From the NCBI GenBank assembly GCA_039029355.1, contig JBCCGI010000017.1:59917-123916 (forward strand): a stretch of DNA of 64,000 bases. The letters run 5' to 3'. Under the pieces are notes generated by a model. The model was given only the letters and a program-made list of their open reading frames with translations, ran no database searches and was not told where the DNA came from. The position numbers and the translations under genes were made by a program. This DNA comes from JBCCGI01 sp039029355 (lineage in GTDB: Bacteria; Planctomycetota; UBA1135; GCA-002686595). Within the stretch, counting starts at the first letter, position 1, and each line of letters opens with the position of its first letter. Shown here piece after piece: positions 55,636 through 64,000 of the stretch.

Positions 55636-57165
55636 ATGTCGTCGACGAACGCTACGGGTTCCCACGCCGTCGATCCGAGGGATTCCGATGATCCGCGCGC
55701 GGTGCCTGCTTCGACGGACTCCGAAGTCGACGTCGAGGCGCAGCGACTGCAGGAGCTTTGGAACCAAGTGCAGCAGGCGCTGCAGGCTTCCATCAAGCCA
55801 CAACAGTTCGAGACCTGGTTCCGGCGCGCCGCGATCGCGCGTGCGGACGACGAGGAGGTCAGCCTTGCGGTCCACAATGGGTTCACCCGCGACTGGCTAG
55901 AGAAGTACTACCGCGGCGAGATCGAACAGGCGATCGGCGCAGCGCTCGGCCCACGCCGGGTCATCATCGAGGTCGATCCCGAGATCACGATCGCTCCCAC
56001 CGCGCCTAGCGCTGCGGTCGATGGAGCCGCGTCGGCCGAGCCCCAGGGCGACACGCGCCCCTCGCCGCCGATGCCCGCGCGGCCCGACGCGGCCGAGGTC
56101 AACCTCGGCGCCGGCGGCCTGCTGCACTCGAGCGACATCGTCCTCAACGCCAGCTACCGCTTCGACAACTTCGTCGTCGGGCCGTGCAACCGCTTCGCGC
56201 ACGCCGCCTGCGTCGGTGTCGCCGAGTCGCCCGGGCAGATCTACAACCCGCTGTTCATCCACGGAAGCGTGGGGCTCGGGAAGACGCACCTGCTGCAGAG
56301 CCTGTGCCACGCGATCCTCGATCGCGATCGCAGCTCGCGCATCCTGTATCTGTCCTGCGAGACCTTCGTCAACCACTTCATCAGCGCGCTCGAGAACGGC
56401 GACCTGTCGCGCTTCCGCGGCAAGTACCGCAACGTCGACCTGCTGGTCGTCGACGACATCCATCTCCTGGCGAACAAAGAGCGAACCCAGGAGGAGTTCT
56501 TCCACACCTTCAACGCGCTCTACAACGCCGGCAAGCAGATCGTGCTGTCGTCGGACAGCCCGCCGGTCGAGATCCCGACGCTCCAGGAGCGCCTGGTGTC
56601 GCGCTTCAAGTGGGGCCTGGTCACCGAGAGCGAGTCGCCCTGCTACGAGACGCGCATGGCGATCCTCTTGCGCAAGAGCCGCGAGCGCGGGCGGCAGCTG
56701 CCCGAAGATGTCGCGCGGCTGCTGGCCGAGCGCATCGACTCGAACATCCGCGAGCTCGAGGGAGCCGTGACGAAGCTGATCGGCTTCGCGAGCCTCTCCG
56801 GGCGTCCGATCGACGTCGAGCTCGTGCGGCACTGTCTCCGCGACTTGTTCGCGAGCCAGCGGCGCGAGCCGACGATGGAGGACATCATCCGCGTCGTTAC
56901 CGAACGGTTCGGCGTGAAGCTGTCCGAGCTCCAGTCCAAGCGCCGCAGCAACGCGATCGCCTTCCCGCGCCAGATCGGCATGGTGCTCGCGCGGCGCATG
57001 ACGCGCATGTCGCTGGAGGAGGTGGGCAGCTATTTCGGCGGCCGCGACCACTCCACCGTGCTCCACGCCGTGCGCAAGATCGAGCGGCTGGTGGAGGAGG
57101 ACCCGCGCACCCGCGAGCTGGTCGCCGACCTGACCCTCGACCTCCAGGGCCCGGGGCCCGCCTGA
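55636..57165 (+). CDS. dnaA: Chromosomal replication initiator DnaA
   Basis: A 509-residue AAA+ initiator. Domain I spans about 33-115 (LWNQVQQALQASIKPQQFETW). A Pro-rich linker follows to ~150. The AAA+ part has FVVGPCNRFAHAAC, Walker A HGSVGLGKTHLLQ (about 208-220), Walker B DLLVVDDIHLL (about 270-280) and sensor region QERLVSRFKWGL. The DNA-binding domain has the signature GGRDHSTVLHAVRKIE (about 467-482). It binds DnaA boxes and opens oriC. dnaN, dciA and gyrB follow in the classical order, after a long 751-bp gap. Confidence 0.97.
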   Translation: MSSTNATGSHAVDPRDSDDPRAVPASTDSEVDVEAQRLQELWNQVQQALQASIKPQQFETWFRRAAIARADDEEVSLAVHNGFTRDWLEKYYRGEIEQAIGAALGPRRVIIEVDPEITIAPTAPSAAVDGAASAEPQGDTRPSPPMPARPDAAEVNLGAGGLLHSSDIVLNASYRFDNFVVGPCNRFAHAACVGVAESPGQIYNPLFIHGSVGLGKTHLLQSLCHAILDRDRSSRILYLSCETFVNHFISALENGDLSRFRGKYRNVDLLVVDDIHLLANKERTQEEFFHTFNALYNAGKQIVLSSDSPPVEIPTLQERLVSRFKWGLVTESESPCYETRMAILLRKSRERGRQLPEDVARLLAERIDSNIRELEGAVTKLIGFASLSGRPIDVELVRHCLRDLFASQRREPTMEDIIRVVTERFGVKLSELQSKRRSNAIAFPRQIGMVLARRMTRMSLEEVGSYFGGRDHSTVLHAVRKIERLVEEDPRTRELVADLTLDLQGPGPA

Positions 57166-57916
57166 GCGGGCGGGCGCGCCAAAGGACCGACGGGCGTCCC
57201 CACGCCTCCGCTGGGTCCACCGCGGGCCCGGCGGGCCTTCCTGCGGTGCCTATGGAGGGTCCTGCGGGAGACCTCGTCGCCACCCGAGGTGTCGTGTTCC
57301 GGTCGGGTAGACAGCACCTCCACCGGCACGCCGAGAAGCGCGGTGGCGCAGGTTGCGCGGGCCTCGCCGGAGCGCGTTCCAAGCCCTCGCGAGCGAGGCT
57401 CAGAGACGCCTGGTCCGACCGCGCCGAGGCCGTACCCGAGACGGCAACAGAAGCGGCCCAGGACGCGCCTGTGCGACCCCTGCCGCGGTGTACTTCCGAC
57501 CCCCATTCCGCTAATCTTGGGCGGATTTGGAGGCCTTCTGAGGCTCCTTCGCTTCCAACGCGCCGCGCGTGCGGAGCGGTCGATCGCTGGGGAAGACCTG
57601 GGCACAAGCCTGGGACAACCCGGGGATCACGGCTTCGAACCGAGGCACTTTTCCCCACCTGTGTTTCCCCACCCGCGGATGCTCTGGATCGCTGTGCAAG
57701 ACTCGCCCGCCAATACCGGTTGTCCCACAGCTGCGAGCCGCTCGCTCACAGAGCTTCTGTTGCGCCAACTGCCTGCGGGAACGCGGGATGCGAAGGAAGG
57801 GCCTCGGGTTGTCCACGACGACGAGGCCCCCTTAAGAAGACGATGAATCTTTTCTTTGTCTGGAAGGACTCCCACCGTCCACAACCGCCAACCCGACGAC
57901 CCCTCCCCAAACAAGC
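57166..57916. other. Candidate origin of replication (dnaA-dnaN intergenic)
   Basis: A 751-bp non-coding gap in a place where many bacteria have oriC. Possible DnaA boxes: TTGTCCACG (57809-57817, two changes from TTATCCACA), TTGTCCCACA with one extra C (57720-57729), its opposite-strand relative near 57612-57620, CCGTCCACA (57875-57883), and two TTTCCCCAC copies 14 bp apart (57650-57658 and 57664-57672). The most A/T-rich stretch, 57833-57862, lies beside them and could be the unwinding element. None of the boxes is a perfect consensus match, so this is a candidate only. Confidence 0.5.
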
Positions 57917-59017
57917 ATGAAGGTCCTGTGTGAACGCGAGCGGCTGCGCGAGGCCCTGCAGGTCGTCTCCAGCGTCATCCCCGTCAAGAGCACGCGCCCC
58001 GCGATCGAGAACGTGTACCTCGTCGCGACCGACGAGGCGCTCGAGCTCGTCGGCACCGACCTCGAGGTGGCGGTGCGCTACCGCATCGAAGAGGTGAAGG
58101 TCGAGGATCCGGGGACGGCGCTCATCCCCGCCCGCGTCGCGACCGACTTCGTACGCGACCTGGGAGGCGAGACGCTCACGCTCGAGACGCGTGGCGAGAC
58201 GTTCCACATCGAGAACGGCGCGGACCACTGCGAGCTCACGACCATGGATCCGGACGAGTTTCCGGTCGTGGCACGCTTCCCCGAGGGCGAGGGCCTGCGG
58301 ATCCTCGGCGAGACGTTCACGCGCCTCGTCGGCCGCACCAGCTTCGCCGCAGCGCGCGAGCAGGGCCGCTACGCCATGCACGGCATCCTGACCCAGGTCG
58401 AGGACGGGTCGGTCCAGATGGTGGCCACCGACGGCCGTAGGCTGGCCGTGGCGAGCTCTCCGGTCGAGGCGGCCAGCGGGGCGACCAGTCGCGCGATCGT
58501 GCCCACGAAGGGCATGCAGCTCTTCTGCCGCGTCATCCACGACCCCACCGAGATGGTCTCGCTGCACTTCGGCGAGAACCAGATCGGCCTCAAGACCGAG
58601 AAGGCCGAGATCTTCGCGCGCCTGATCGACGGCGAGTTCCCGCGCTACGCGGCGGTGATCCCGAGCTCGTCCGAGAACCTGATCGAAGCCGACGCCGACA
58701 TGCTCAGCCAGAAGCTGCGCCTGGTGTCGAACGTGACCAGCGCCGACATGCGCGCGGTCAAGCTGTCGGTCGAGAAGGGCAAGATGACGGTCTTCGGCCG
58801 CTCGGCCGCGGCCGGCGAGGCGACGGCCCACATCGAGGTCGACTTCAAGGGCAAGCCCTGCGAGATCGCCTTCAACCCCGACTACATCATCGACGGGCTC
58901 AAGAACTGCGAGCTGGAGACCGTCCGGCTCGAGTTCAACGAGCGCACCAGCCCCGGCAAGTTCACGCTGGGCGAGAACTACATCTACATCGTGATGCCGA
59001 TCACGATCGACACCTAA
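57917..59017 (+). CDS. dnaN: DNA polymerase III sliding clamp (beta subunit)
   Basis: A 366-residue clamp protein of three similar domains, the usual length. It opens with MKVLCERERLREALQVVSSV, followed by RPAIENVYLVATDEALELVGTDLE (read in two parts), VATDGRRLAVAS in domain 2, and SADMRAVKLSVEKGKMTV and the C-terminal MPI end (YIVMPITIDT) expected for the hydrophobic partner-binding pocket. It holds the replicative polymerase on DNA. It is followed after 12 bp by dciA. Confidence 0.97.
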   Translation: MKVLCERERLREALQVVSSVIPVKSTRPAIENVYLVATDEALELVGTDLEVAVRYRIEEVKVEDPGTALIPARVATDFVRDLGGETLTLETRGETFHIENGADHCELTTMDPDEFPVVARFPEGEGLRILGETFTRLVGRTSFAAAREQGRYAMHGILTQVEDGSVQMVATDGRRLAVASSPVEAASGATSRAIVPTKGMQLFCRVIHDPTEMVSLHFGENQIGLKTEKAEIFARLIDGEFPRYAAVIPSSSENLIEADADMLSQKLRLVSNVTSADMRAVKLSVEKGKMTVFGRSAAAGEATAHIEVDFKGKPCEIAFNPDYIIDGLKNCELETVRLEFNERTSPGKFTLGENYIYIVMPITIDT

Positions 59018-59029
59018 GACCCACCGGAT

Positions 59030-59335
59030 TTGGAGAAGAGGCACTCCAAGGGGCCCGTCCCCCTCGCCGACGCGATCCAGGGCTTTCTGCGGGAGGCGGG
59101 GCTCGGCTCCCGAACCCGCAACCAGGAGGTCTTCGAGGCCTGGAAACAGGCCTTCGGTGAGCGGCCGCGCGTGCGCCCCGTCTCCTTCCGCAGCGGGGAC
59201 CTGACCATCGAGGTCGGCTCGGCCGCCCTCCGCCAGGAGCTCAAGAGCTTCACCGCCGACAACTTCCGCCGGAAGGCGAACCAGATCCTGGGCGACACCC
59301 GCATCCGTCGGGTGATCGTCAAGCCGATGAGCTGA
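59030..59335 (+). CDS. dciA: DciA-type helicase loader (DUF721)
   Basis: A 101-residue protein of the DciA family, which loads the replicative helicase DnaB in bacteria lacking DnaC/DnaI. Features are an N-terminal helical segment (PLADAIQGFLREAGLGS), the KH-like core with VFEAWKQAFGE, SGDLTIEVGSAALRQELKSF, and the end IRRVIVKP. TTG 59030 is the only standard start that keeps the family N-terminus. Between dnaN and gyrB this is the typical location. It ends one base before the gyrB ATG. Confidence 0.85.
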   Translation: MEKRHSKGPVPLADAIQGFLREAGLGSRTRNQEVFEAWKQAFGERPRVRPVSFRSGDLTIEVGSAALRQELKSFTADNFRRKANQILGDTRIRRVIVKPMS

Positions 59336-59336
59336 G

Positions 59337-61781
59337 ATGAGCGAAGAACCCACCACCCCGGTCTACAGCGCCGATTCGATCACCGTCCTCGAGGGTCTGG
59401 AGGCGGTCCGGGTCCGGCCCGCCATGTACATCGGCGACACCGACGTACGCGGCCTGCACCACCTGATCTGGGAGGTCGTCGACAACTCGGTCGACGAGGC
59501 CCTGGCCGGCCACGCGACCACCGTGCAGGTCATGATCTGCGTCGACGGCGCGATCCGCGTCGAGGACGACGGCCGCGGCATCCCGGTCGGGATGCATCCC
59601 ACCGAGGGCATCCCGGCGGTCGAGGTCGTGCTGACCAAGCTGCACGCCGGCGGCAAGTTCGAGAAGGACTCGTACAAGGTGTCCGGCGGTCTGCACGGCG
59701 TCGGCGTGTCGTGCGTCAACGCGCTCTCGGAGTGGCTCGAGGTCGAGGTCCACAAAGAGGGCAAGGTGCACCAGATGCGCTTCGAGCGCGGCACCAAGTC
59801 CTCGGACCTGACCGTCACCGGCGACACCGACAAGACCGGCACGATCATCCACTACAAGGCCGACGATCAGATCTTCTCGACGACCGAGATCGAGTTCGAC
59901 ATCGTCCACAAGCGGCTGCGCGAGACCGCCTACCTGATGGGTACCAGCGGGCTCGCGATCGAGCTCACCGACGAGCGCACCGGCCAGTCCGAACGCTTCC
60001 AGTTCCCCGAAGGCCTGCAGACCTTCGTTCGGCACATCAACAAGAACAAGGAGCCGCTCCACCCCGAGGTCGTGCACTTCGTGCGCGACGTGCCGGTGCC
60101 GGACGCGCCGGATGTCGAGTACCGCGTCGAGCTGGCGCTGCAGTACACCGACGCCTACCAGGAAGCGGTCTTCACCTTCTGCAACAACATCAACACGCAC
60201 GGCGGCGGCACGCACCTGGCCGGCCTGAAGTCGGGCCTGACGCGCACGCTGAACAACTACATCAAGCAGCAGAAGCTGGTCAAAGACAGCCAGCCGACGC
60301 CTTCGGGCGATGACTTCCGCGAAGGGTTGTCGGCGGTGCTGTCGGTGTTCGTGCCCGAGCCGCAGTTCGAGGGGCAGACCAAGGACAAGCTCGGCAACCG
60401 TGAAGTGCAGGGCATCGTCGAGTCGGTCGTGGCCGAGCTCTTCGCGACCTACCTCGAGGAGAACCCCGCCCCGGCGAAGACGATCGTCAACAAGGCCATC
60501 CGCGCGCACGAGGCGCGCGAGGCGGCACGCAAGGCGCGCGAGCTGGTGCGGCGCAAGACCGCGCTCTCGAGCGGCGCGATGCCGAGCAAGCTCGCCGACT
60601 GCCAGAGCAAGGACTTCGAGGAGTCCGAGATCTTCCTGGTTGAGGGCGATTCGGCCGGTGGAACCGCCAAGGAGGGTCGCGACCGACGCTTCCAAGCGAT
60701 CCTGCCGCTGAAGGGCAAGATCCTGAACGTCGAGAAGGCGCGCCTCGACAAGATGCTCGGGCACTCGGAGATCATGACGATCATCTCCGCGCTCGGCTGC
60801 GGCATCGCCGACGAGTTCGACCTCGAGAACCTGCGCTACGGCAAGACGATCATCATGACGGACGCGGACGTGGACGGCTCCCACATCCGCACGCTGCTCC
60901 TGACGTTCTTCTTCCGGCACATGCGTCCGCTGATCGAGGAGGGCCGGCTGTTCATCGCGCAGCCGCCGCTCTACAAGCTGAAGACCAAGGCCTGGGAGCG
61001 CTACGTTCTGAGCGACGCCGAGCTGCGGCAGATCCTGGTCGAGCACGGGCTCGACGAGCTCGAGGTGGTCGATACCGGCGAGGGCGGCGACCGCAGCTGG
61101 AAGGGCATCGAGCTCAAGACGCTCGCCGACGAGCTGCGGCGTTTGGAGGACGTGATCGAGGACGTGTTCCCGCTCTGGACGCGGGTCGATCCCGAGGGGC
61201 TCGTCGACTCCTGGGACGGCGGCGCGATCCCCGAGCACTGGGCGCGCGTGCGCGAGACGGACCACTTCTTCGACAACGGCCAGGAGCTGCGCGACTTCCT
61301 CGAGCTCCAGAAGGTCGACCTCGGCGACGAGGAGCTGCAGATCTTCACCGGCCCCGAGTGCGACGTGCCGCGCGACCAGGCGCACGTGCTCTCCTGCCAC
61401 CTCGCCCGCCGCCAGGAGCTGCAGGAAGCCCTCACCGCGCTCGCCGACCGCGGCCTGCGCTTCCGCGGGGGCGGCACGTGGGAGATCCGCACCGCCAAGG
61501 ACACCAAGATCGTCCACACCCTGCGCGAGCTGGCCGAGGCGCTGCGGACCGCCGCCCAGGGTGAGATCGACGTCCAGCGCTACAAGGGCCTCGGCGAGAT
61601 GAACGCGAACCAGCTCTGGGAGTCGACCATGGACCCGGAGACGCGCCACCTCTACCAGGTGCAGCTGGAGGACGAGTTCCGGGCGGACGAGATCTTCAGC
61701 ATCCTGATGAGCAACGCGGTCGATTCGCGCCGGGAGTACATCGAGCGCCACGCCCTCGAGGCCACCAACCTCGACGTCTAG
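59337..61781 (+). CDS. gyrB: DNA gyrase subunit B
   Basis: The 814-residue ATPase subunit of gyrase. GHKL ATPase: VVDNSVDEALAGHA (Mg-binding Asn/Glu), DGRGIPVG, SGGLHGVGVSCVNALS. TOPRIM: EIFLVEGDSAGGTAK and MTDADVDGSHIRTLLL. The C-terminus has QRYKGLGEMNANQLWESTMD. A ~190-residue insertion between the TOPRIM DxD and this tail (from about AWERYVLSD to RTAAQGEID) makes it longer than the ~640-residue short form, comparable to the longer E. coli type. It pairs with GyrA (1-1546), encoded elsewhere. Confidence 0.97.
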   Translation: MSEEPTTPVYSADSITVLEGLEAVRVRPAMYIGDTDVRGLHHLIWEVVDNSVDEALAGHATTVQVMICVDGAIRVEDDGRGIPVGMHPTEGIPAVEVVLTKLHAGGKFEKDSYKVSGGLHGVGVSCVNALSEWLEVEVHKEGKVHQMRFERGTKSSDLTVTGDTDKTGTIIHYKADDQIFSTTEIEFDIVHKRLRETAYLMGTSGLAIELTDERTGQSERFQFPEGLQTFVRHINKNKEPLHPEVVHFVRDVPVPDAPDVEYRVELALQYTDAYQEAVFTFCNNINTHGGGTHLAGLKSGLTRTLNNYIKQQKLVKDSQPTPSGDDFREGLSAVLSVFVPEPQFEGQTKDKLGNREVQGIVESVVAELFATYLEENPAPAKTIVNKAIRAHEAREAARKARELVRRKTALSSGAMPSKLADCQSKDFEESEIFLVEGDSAGGTAKEGRDRRFQAILPLKGKILNVEKARLDKMLGHSEIMTIISALGCGIADEFDLENLRYGKTIIMTDADVDGSHIRTLLLTFFFRHMRPLIEEGRLFIAQPPLYKLKTKAWERYVLSDAELRQILVEHGLDELEVVDTGEGGDRSWKGIELKTLADELRRLEDVIEDVFPLWTRVDPEGLVDSWDGGAIPEHWARVRETDHFFDNGQELRDFLELQKVDLGDEELQIFTGPECDVPRDQAHVLSCHLARRQELQEALTALADRGLRFRGGGTWEIRTAKDTKIVHTLRELAEALRTAAQGEIDVQRYKGLGEMNANQLWESTMDPETRHLYQVQLEDEFRADEIFSILMSNAVDSRREYIERHALEATNLDV

Positions 61782-61816
61782 GGTCTCGGCCGCCCGTCGG
61801 CCGCCGTCGGGGGCAC

Positions 61817-61871
61817 CGCCCTCAAGGCGGCTCGGCGGGCCGTAAAGGTCTACTACAAAGCCTTTTACGGC
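61817..61871 (+). terminator. Double hairpin after gyrB
   Basis: First, CCGCC/GGCGG with a CTCAA loop (61817-61831). Then a longer, unusually A/T-containing inverted repeat (61839-61848 with 61861-61871, one bulge, 12-nt loop). No T-run follows. It may be a termination or processing element. Confidence 0.35.
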
Positions 61872-62014
61872 ATGCAGGCGCCGCGCGGCCGCCTCGCCGG
61901 GTGGGCCGCTAACCGGCCCCGGTCCGCTTTCCGGGCTGGATTCTGTGGAGCGAGCGCGCCGGACGAGCCGATAGACGTGCCTCGGAGCGGACGTCTCCTT
62001 CCCCAAGAGATCCG

Positions 62015-62662
62015 TTGAAGAATCCCATCCGCCTGGAAAACGAGCGTCTTGCCGACGCCCTGATCGATCGCGAGCTCGTACAGCGCGAAGCGATCGCGCT
62101 CGTTCTGCAGCAGGTGGCCGCTACCGGCGCCGTATTCACCGAGATCTTGGTCCAGGAGAACCTGGTCTCGGACTGGGAGGTCTCGCGCGTCTCGGCCGAC
62201 GTCTTCAGCCTGCCGTTCGCGCCGGTGGAGGTCTCTCCGCCGAACAAGGACCTGCTGGACGACCTCGACCCCGAGTACCTGCGCCTGCACAACCTGGTGC
62301 CGATCGAGCGCTTCGGAGACGTGCTCACGATCGCGATGCCCGGCATTGTGCCGACCTCGGTGCTGACCGCCGTGTCGAACTCGGAGTCGGTCATCGTCCT
62401 CCCGGTCGTCGGTTCGGTCGTCACCAACCGCAACTGGATCACCGAGCACCTGCCCGCGCCCGACGACCTCGAGTCGATGCTCCCCGCCGGGGACTCCGGC
62501 TGGGCGGACATCTTCGACGCGGGCGAGGAAGCCGTGCAGCTCAACATGCCGGGCGACGAGGAGGAAAGCGGCGGCATGGGCGGCGCTTCCGATTCGGGGC
62601 TCGGAACCGGGGACGACGGTCAGCTCCGGATCACGCTCGACGAGACCGACCTGGAGCTCTGA
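62015..62662 (+). CDS. Stand-alone MshEN/GspE N-terminal domain protein
   Basis: A 215-residue protein. Residues about 8-120 match the MshEN (GspE/PilB N-terminal) domain that binds c-di-GMP in some ATPases: LADALIDRELVQREAIALVL, LVSDWEVSRVSADVFSLPF and LVPIERFGDVLTIAMPG. No ATPase domain follows; instead there is a short region about 120-160 and an acidic Gly-rich tail (GMGGASDSGLGTGDDG). It could be a cyclic-di-GMP-linked adaptor of a secretion or pilus system, an inference. It starts at TTG 62015, 233 bp after gyrB. Confidence 0.75.
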   Translation: MKNPIRLENERLADALIDRELVQREAIALVLQQVAATGAVFTEILVQENLVSDWEVSRVSADVFSLPFAPVEVSPPNKDLLDDLDPEYLRLHNLVPIERFGDVLTIAMPGIVPTSVLTAVSNSESVIVLPVVGSVVTNRNWITEHLPAPDDLESMLPAGDSGWADIFDAGEEAVQLNMPGDEEESGGMGGASDSGLGTGDDGQLRITLDETDLEL

Positions 62663-62683
62663 GCTAGAGCTCCGGCCTGCGGC

Positions 62684-63052
62684 CTAGGGTTCCGATTCGG
62701 GCGACGGGGGCTTGGTCGCCTGCCCATCGTCCCGCTCCACCGGCTCGTCGGAAGCCTCGTCCTCTTCGGCCGGGGGCTCGGTCCGATCCTCGACCGGCAG
62801 CGCCGCCGCGGGACGCGGCTCGGACTCGCGCGACACCTCGCGCCCGAGGTCGCGGAAGGTCGACTTGACGTCGTAGATCTCGCGATCGATGCCGCTCTCA
62901 CGGCGCAGGTCGTCCAGCTGTCGCCGCAGGCGGGCGACGTTGCGCATCGCCTGGCCGGCCACCTCGGGTAGGCGGCGCCCGAAGACGAGCACCGCGATGA
63001 GCGCGATCAGGGCGATCTCGCCCATGCTCAGGTTCCAGAACAGCGCCAGCAC
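62684..63052 (-). CDS. TatA/TatB-type twin-arginine translocase subunit
   Basis: A 122-residue protein with a short hydrophobic N-terminal helix (MGEIALIALIAVLVFG), the hinge FGRRLPEVA matching the FGxxLP motif, an amphipathic helix (NVARLRRQLDDLRRESG), and an acidic disordered tail. Length and the longer helix favour TatB over TatA. It works in the export of folded Tat substrates, such as the DctP lipoprotein. The start may be ten codons inside (MGEIAL). It converges on the MshEN gene and follows the barrel gene on the same strand. Confidence 0.85.
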   Translation of the reverse strand: MLALFWNLSMGEIALIALIAVLVFGRRLPEVAGQAMRNVARLRRQLDDLRRESGIDREIYDVKSTFRDLGREVSRESEPRPAAALPVEDRTEPPAEEDEASDEPVERDDGQATKPPSPESEP

Positions 63053-63077
63053 GCTTCGATGGTAGCTCGAGCCCGAG

Positions 63078-64000
63078 TCAGAACCCGAGGGTTCCGACCT
63101 CGGGCCGCTTCCAGGTGAAGAGCGGGCGCAGGCTGATGCCGAACGAGGCCCCCTCGCCGCGGCGGAAGGAGCTCTCGATCTCGAACACCAGGTCGTGGCC
63201 GTAGCGCCGCAGGATGACGCGGAAGCCCAGGCTGTCGTCGTCGAGCAGCGAGAGCGTCTGGCGCCCTTCGAACTCCCACTTCTCCGTCCAGGTGTAGAGC
63301 GCGGCGATCGAGGCAGCTTCGTAGAGCACCTGGCGGTCCAGGTCCAGGCCGCGGTGGTGCGCCGCCTGGAAGCCCAGCACGTCGGTCGGCCGGAAGCCGG
63401 CCGCCACCCGCGAGTAGAGCGTGTCGCCCTCCTTCAGGTCGTAGCGACCGTCCTGGAAGACCTGGATCGGCACGCCCATCGGCTCGAAGCTCAGCCGCGA
63501 GAACACGCCGATCTCGTTCCAGCCGTCGCTCTGACCGGGCGCGACGTCGCTCGAGTGCGTCGCCCGCAGATCGACGTCGAGCGTCGCCTTGTTCCTCTGC
63601 GCGCCGAGGCGCGTCCGCACGCCGACGTCGACGAACTTGCCCTCGACCGGCGCCTCCACCGCGTCGAACGTCACCGGCACGCCGCCCGACTCGTTCAGGA
63701 GCACATCGCCGCGCGCCTCGACGTACGGGACGATCTGATGCACGCCGCCGCCTTCGGCCCGCTTCCAGATCGTCGTGGCGAGGCGCGCGCCGAGCTGGCC
63801 GAGCGTTCGGAGCGGGTTCTCCTCGTCGTCGATGTCGCGGTCCCACGCCGTCAGGCGCAGCAGGGCGAACGGCGTCGCCCGCAGCCCGAGCGCGCCGAGG
63901 TCGAACGGCGTCTCGAGTCGGTGAGTCGTGTCGAAGCGCAGCACCTCGCGGTCGCCGAGGCCGTCCGCGAAGACCTCCGGTAGCCCGAAGGGGCTGGCGA
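63078..64000 (-). CDS. Outer-membrane beta-barrel protein, LptD-like C-terminal part, truncated
   Basis: About 307 residues, open through the right edge, so the N-terminal part lies outside. Alternating polar/hydrophobic strands run throughout (ALLRLTAWDRD, VGVRTRLGAQRNKATLDVDL, GFRVILRRYGHDLVFEIESS), ending in an aromatic-rich end (LRPLFTWKRPEVGTLGF). The layout and the N-terminal LETPFDLGALGLRATPFALL recall the C-terminal barrel of LptD, the LPS exporter, in bacteria of this type. LptD is likely but not proven; another large porin is the alternative. Confidence 0.5.
   Translation of the reverse strand, partial: ASPFGLPEVFADGLGDREVLRFDTTHRLETPFDLGALGLRATPFALLRLTAWDRDIDDEENPLRTLGQLGARLATTIWKRAEGGGVHQIVPYVEARGDVLLNESGGVPVTFDAVEAPVEGKFVDVGVRTRLGAQRNKATLDVDLRATHSSDVAPGQSDGWNEIGVFSRLSFEPMGVPIQVFQDGRYDLKEGDTLYSRVAAGFRPTDVLGFQAAHHRGLDLDRQVLYEAASIAALYTWTEKWEFEGRQTLSLLDDDSLGFRVILRRYGHDLVFEIESSFRRGEGASFGISLRPLFTWKRPEVGTLGF

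Noticed and set aside
57632..57645. tRNA T-arm-like TTCGAACC
   Set aside because: No acceptor, D or anticodon arm can be folded around it.

Overview
The window is a 64 kb piece of a GC-rich bacterial chromosome with dense coding on both strands. It most likely comes from the Planctomycetota or a close relative. The reasons are two giant FG-GAP/UnbV-type secreted proteins, secreted enzymes with Asp-rich calcium-type linkers and shared C-terminal domains, a GspG-like domain appended to a large exported protein, a separate MshEN protein, and a Gram-negative envelope (TatA-type protein, probable outer-membrane barrel). The phylum is inferred from gene content, not from a marker phylogeny. I saw no rRNA, tRNA, insertion sequence, prophage or CRISPR array.

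The right end (55.6-61.8 kb) is the replication core: dnaA, a 751-bp gap that is the best oriC candidate, dnaN, dciA and gyrB. gyrA enters at the left edge on the minus strand and is cut off. Chromosome segregation genes lie nearby but apart: parB at 33.4-34.3 kb with a parS-like palindrome just upstream, and parA at 50.9-52.9 kb. This ParA carries a long disordered tail.

Layout: 0-5 kb, gyrA, a flavin reductase and a beta-helix exoprotein. 5-11.4 kb, a minus-strand run of rnhC, dapF, a PHA-system protein, an M48 peptidase, a PQQ-type dehydrogenase and a lipoprotein. 11.4-18.2 kb, an IMPase-family phosphatase, cystathionine beta-synthase, a TRAP transporter and a coiled-coil protein. 18.3-20.1 kb, a flavoprotein/polyferredoxin fusion. 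20.1-30.6 kb, a long minus-strand run (namZ, methyltransferase, glycosyltransferase, hydrolase, DUF72, acyltransferase, two exported proteins), interrupted by a 37/74-bp tandem repeat. 31-33.4 kb, a cyclophilin, then gene-poor DNA with a 15-bp tandem repeat. 34.4-38.2 kb, membrane protein, phosphoesterase, an HPr-domain fusion and a housekeeping-type sigma factor. 38.2-43.7 kb, a tight operon of hemW, DUF502, pyrF, bshC and bshB1. 43.8-49 kb, two tandem FG-GAP paralogues. 49.6-55.3 kb, GT87 glycosyltransferase, parA, bshA and a cysteine desulfurase. 62-64 kb, MshEN protein, TatA-like protein and a truncated barrel protein.

Two themes link the genes. One is replication, topology and segregation (dnaA, dnaN, dciA, gyrA, gyrB, parA, parB, parS). 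The other is thiol chemistry: all three bacillithiol biosynthesis genes (bshA, bshB1, bshC) occur with cystathionine beta-synthase and a cysteine desulfurase. The least explained items are the ParA tail, the HPr fusion, the flavin/polyferredoxin fusion, the two tandem-repeat arrays, the C-terminal domain shared by two unrelated exoproteins, and a possible AUA start on the sigma factor.
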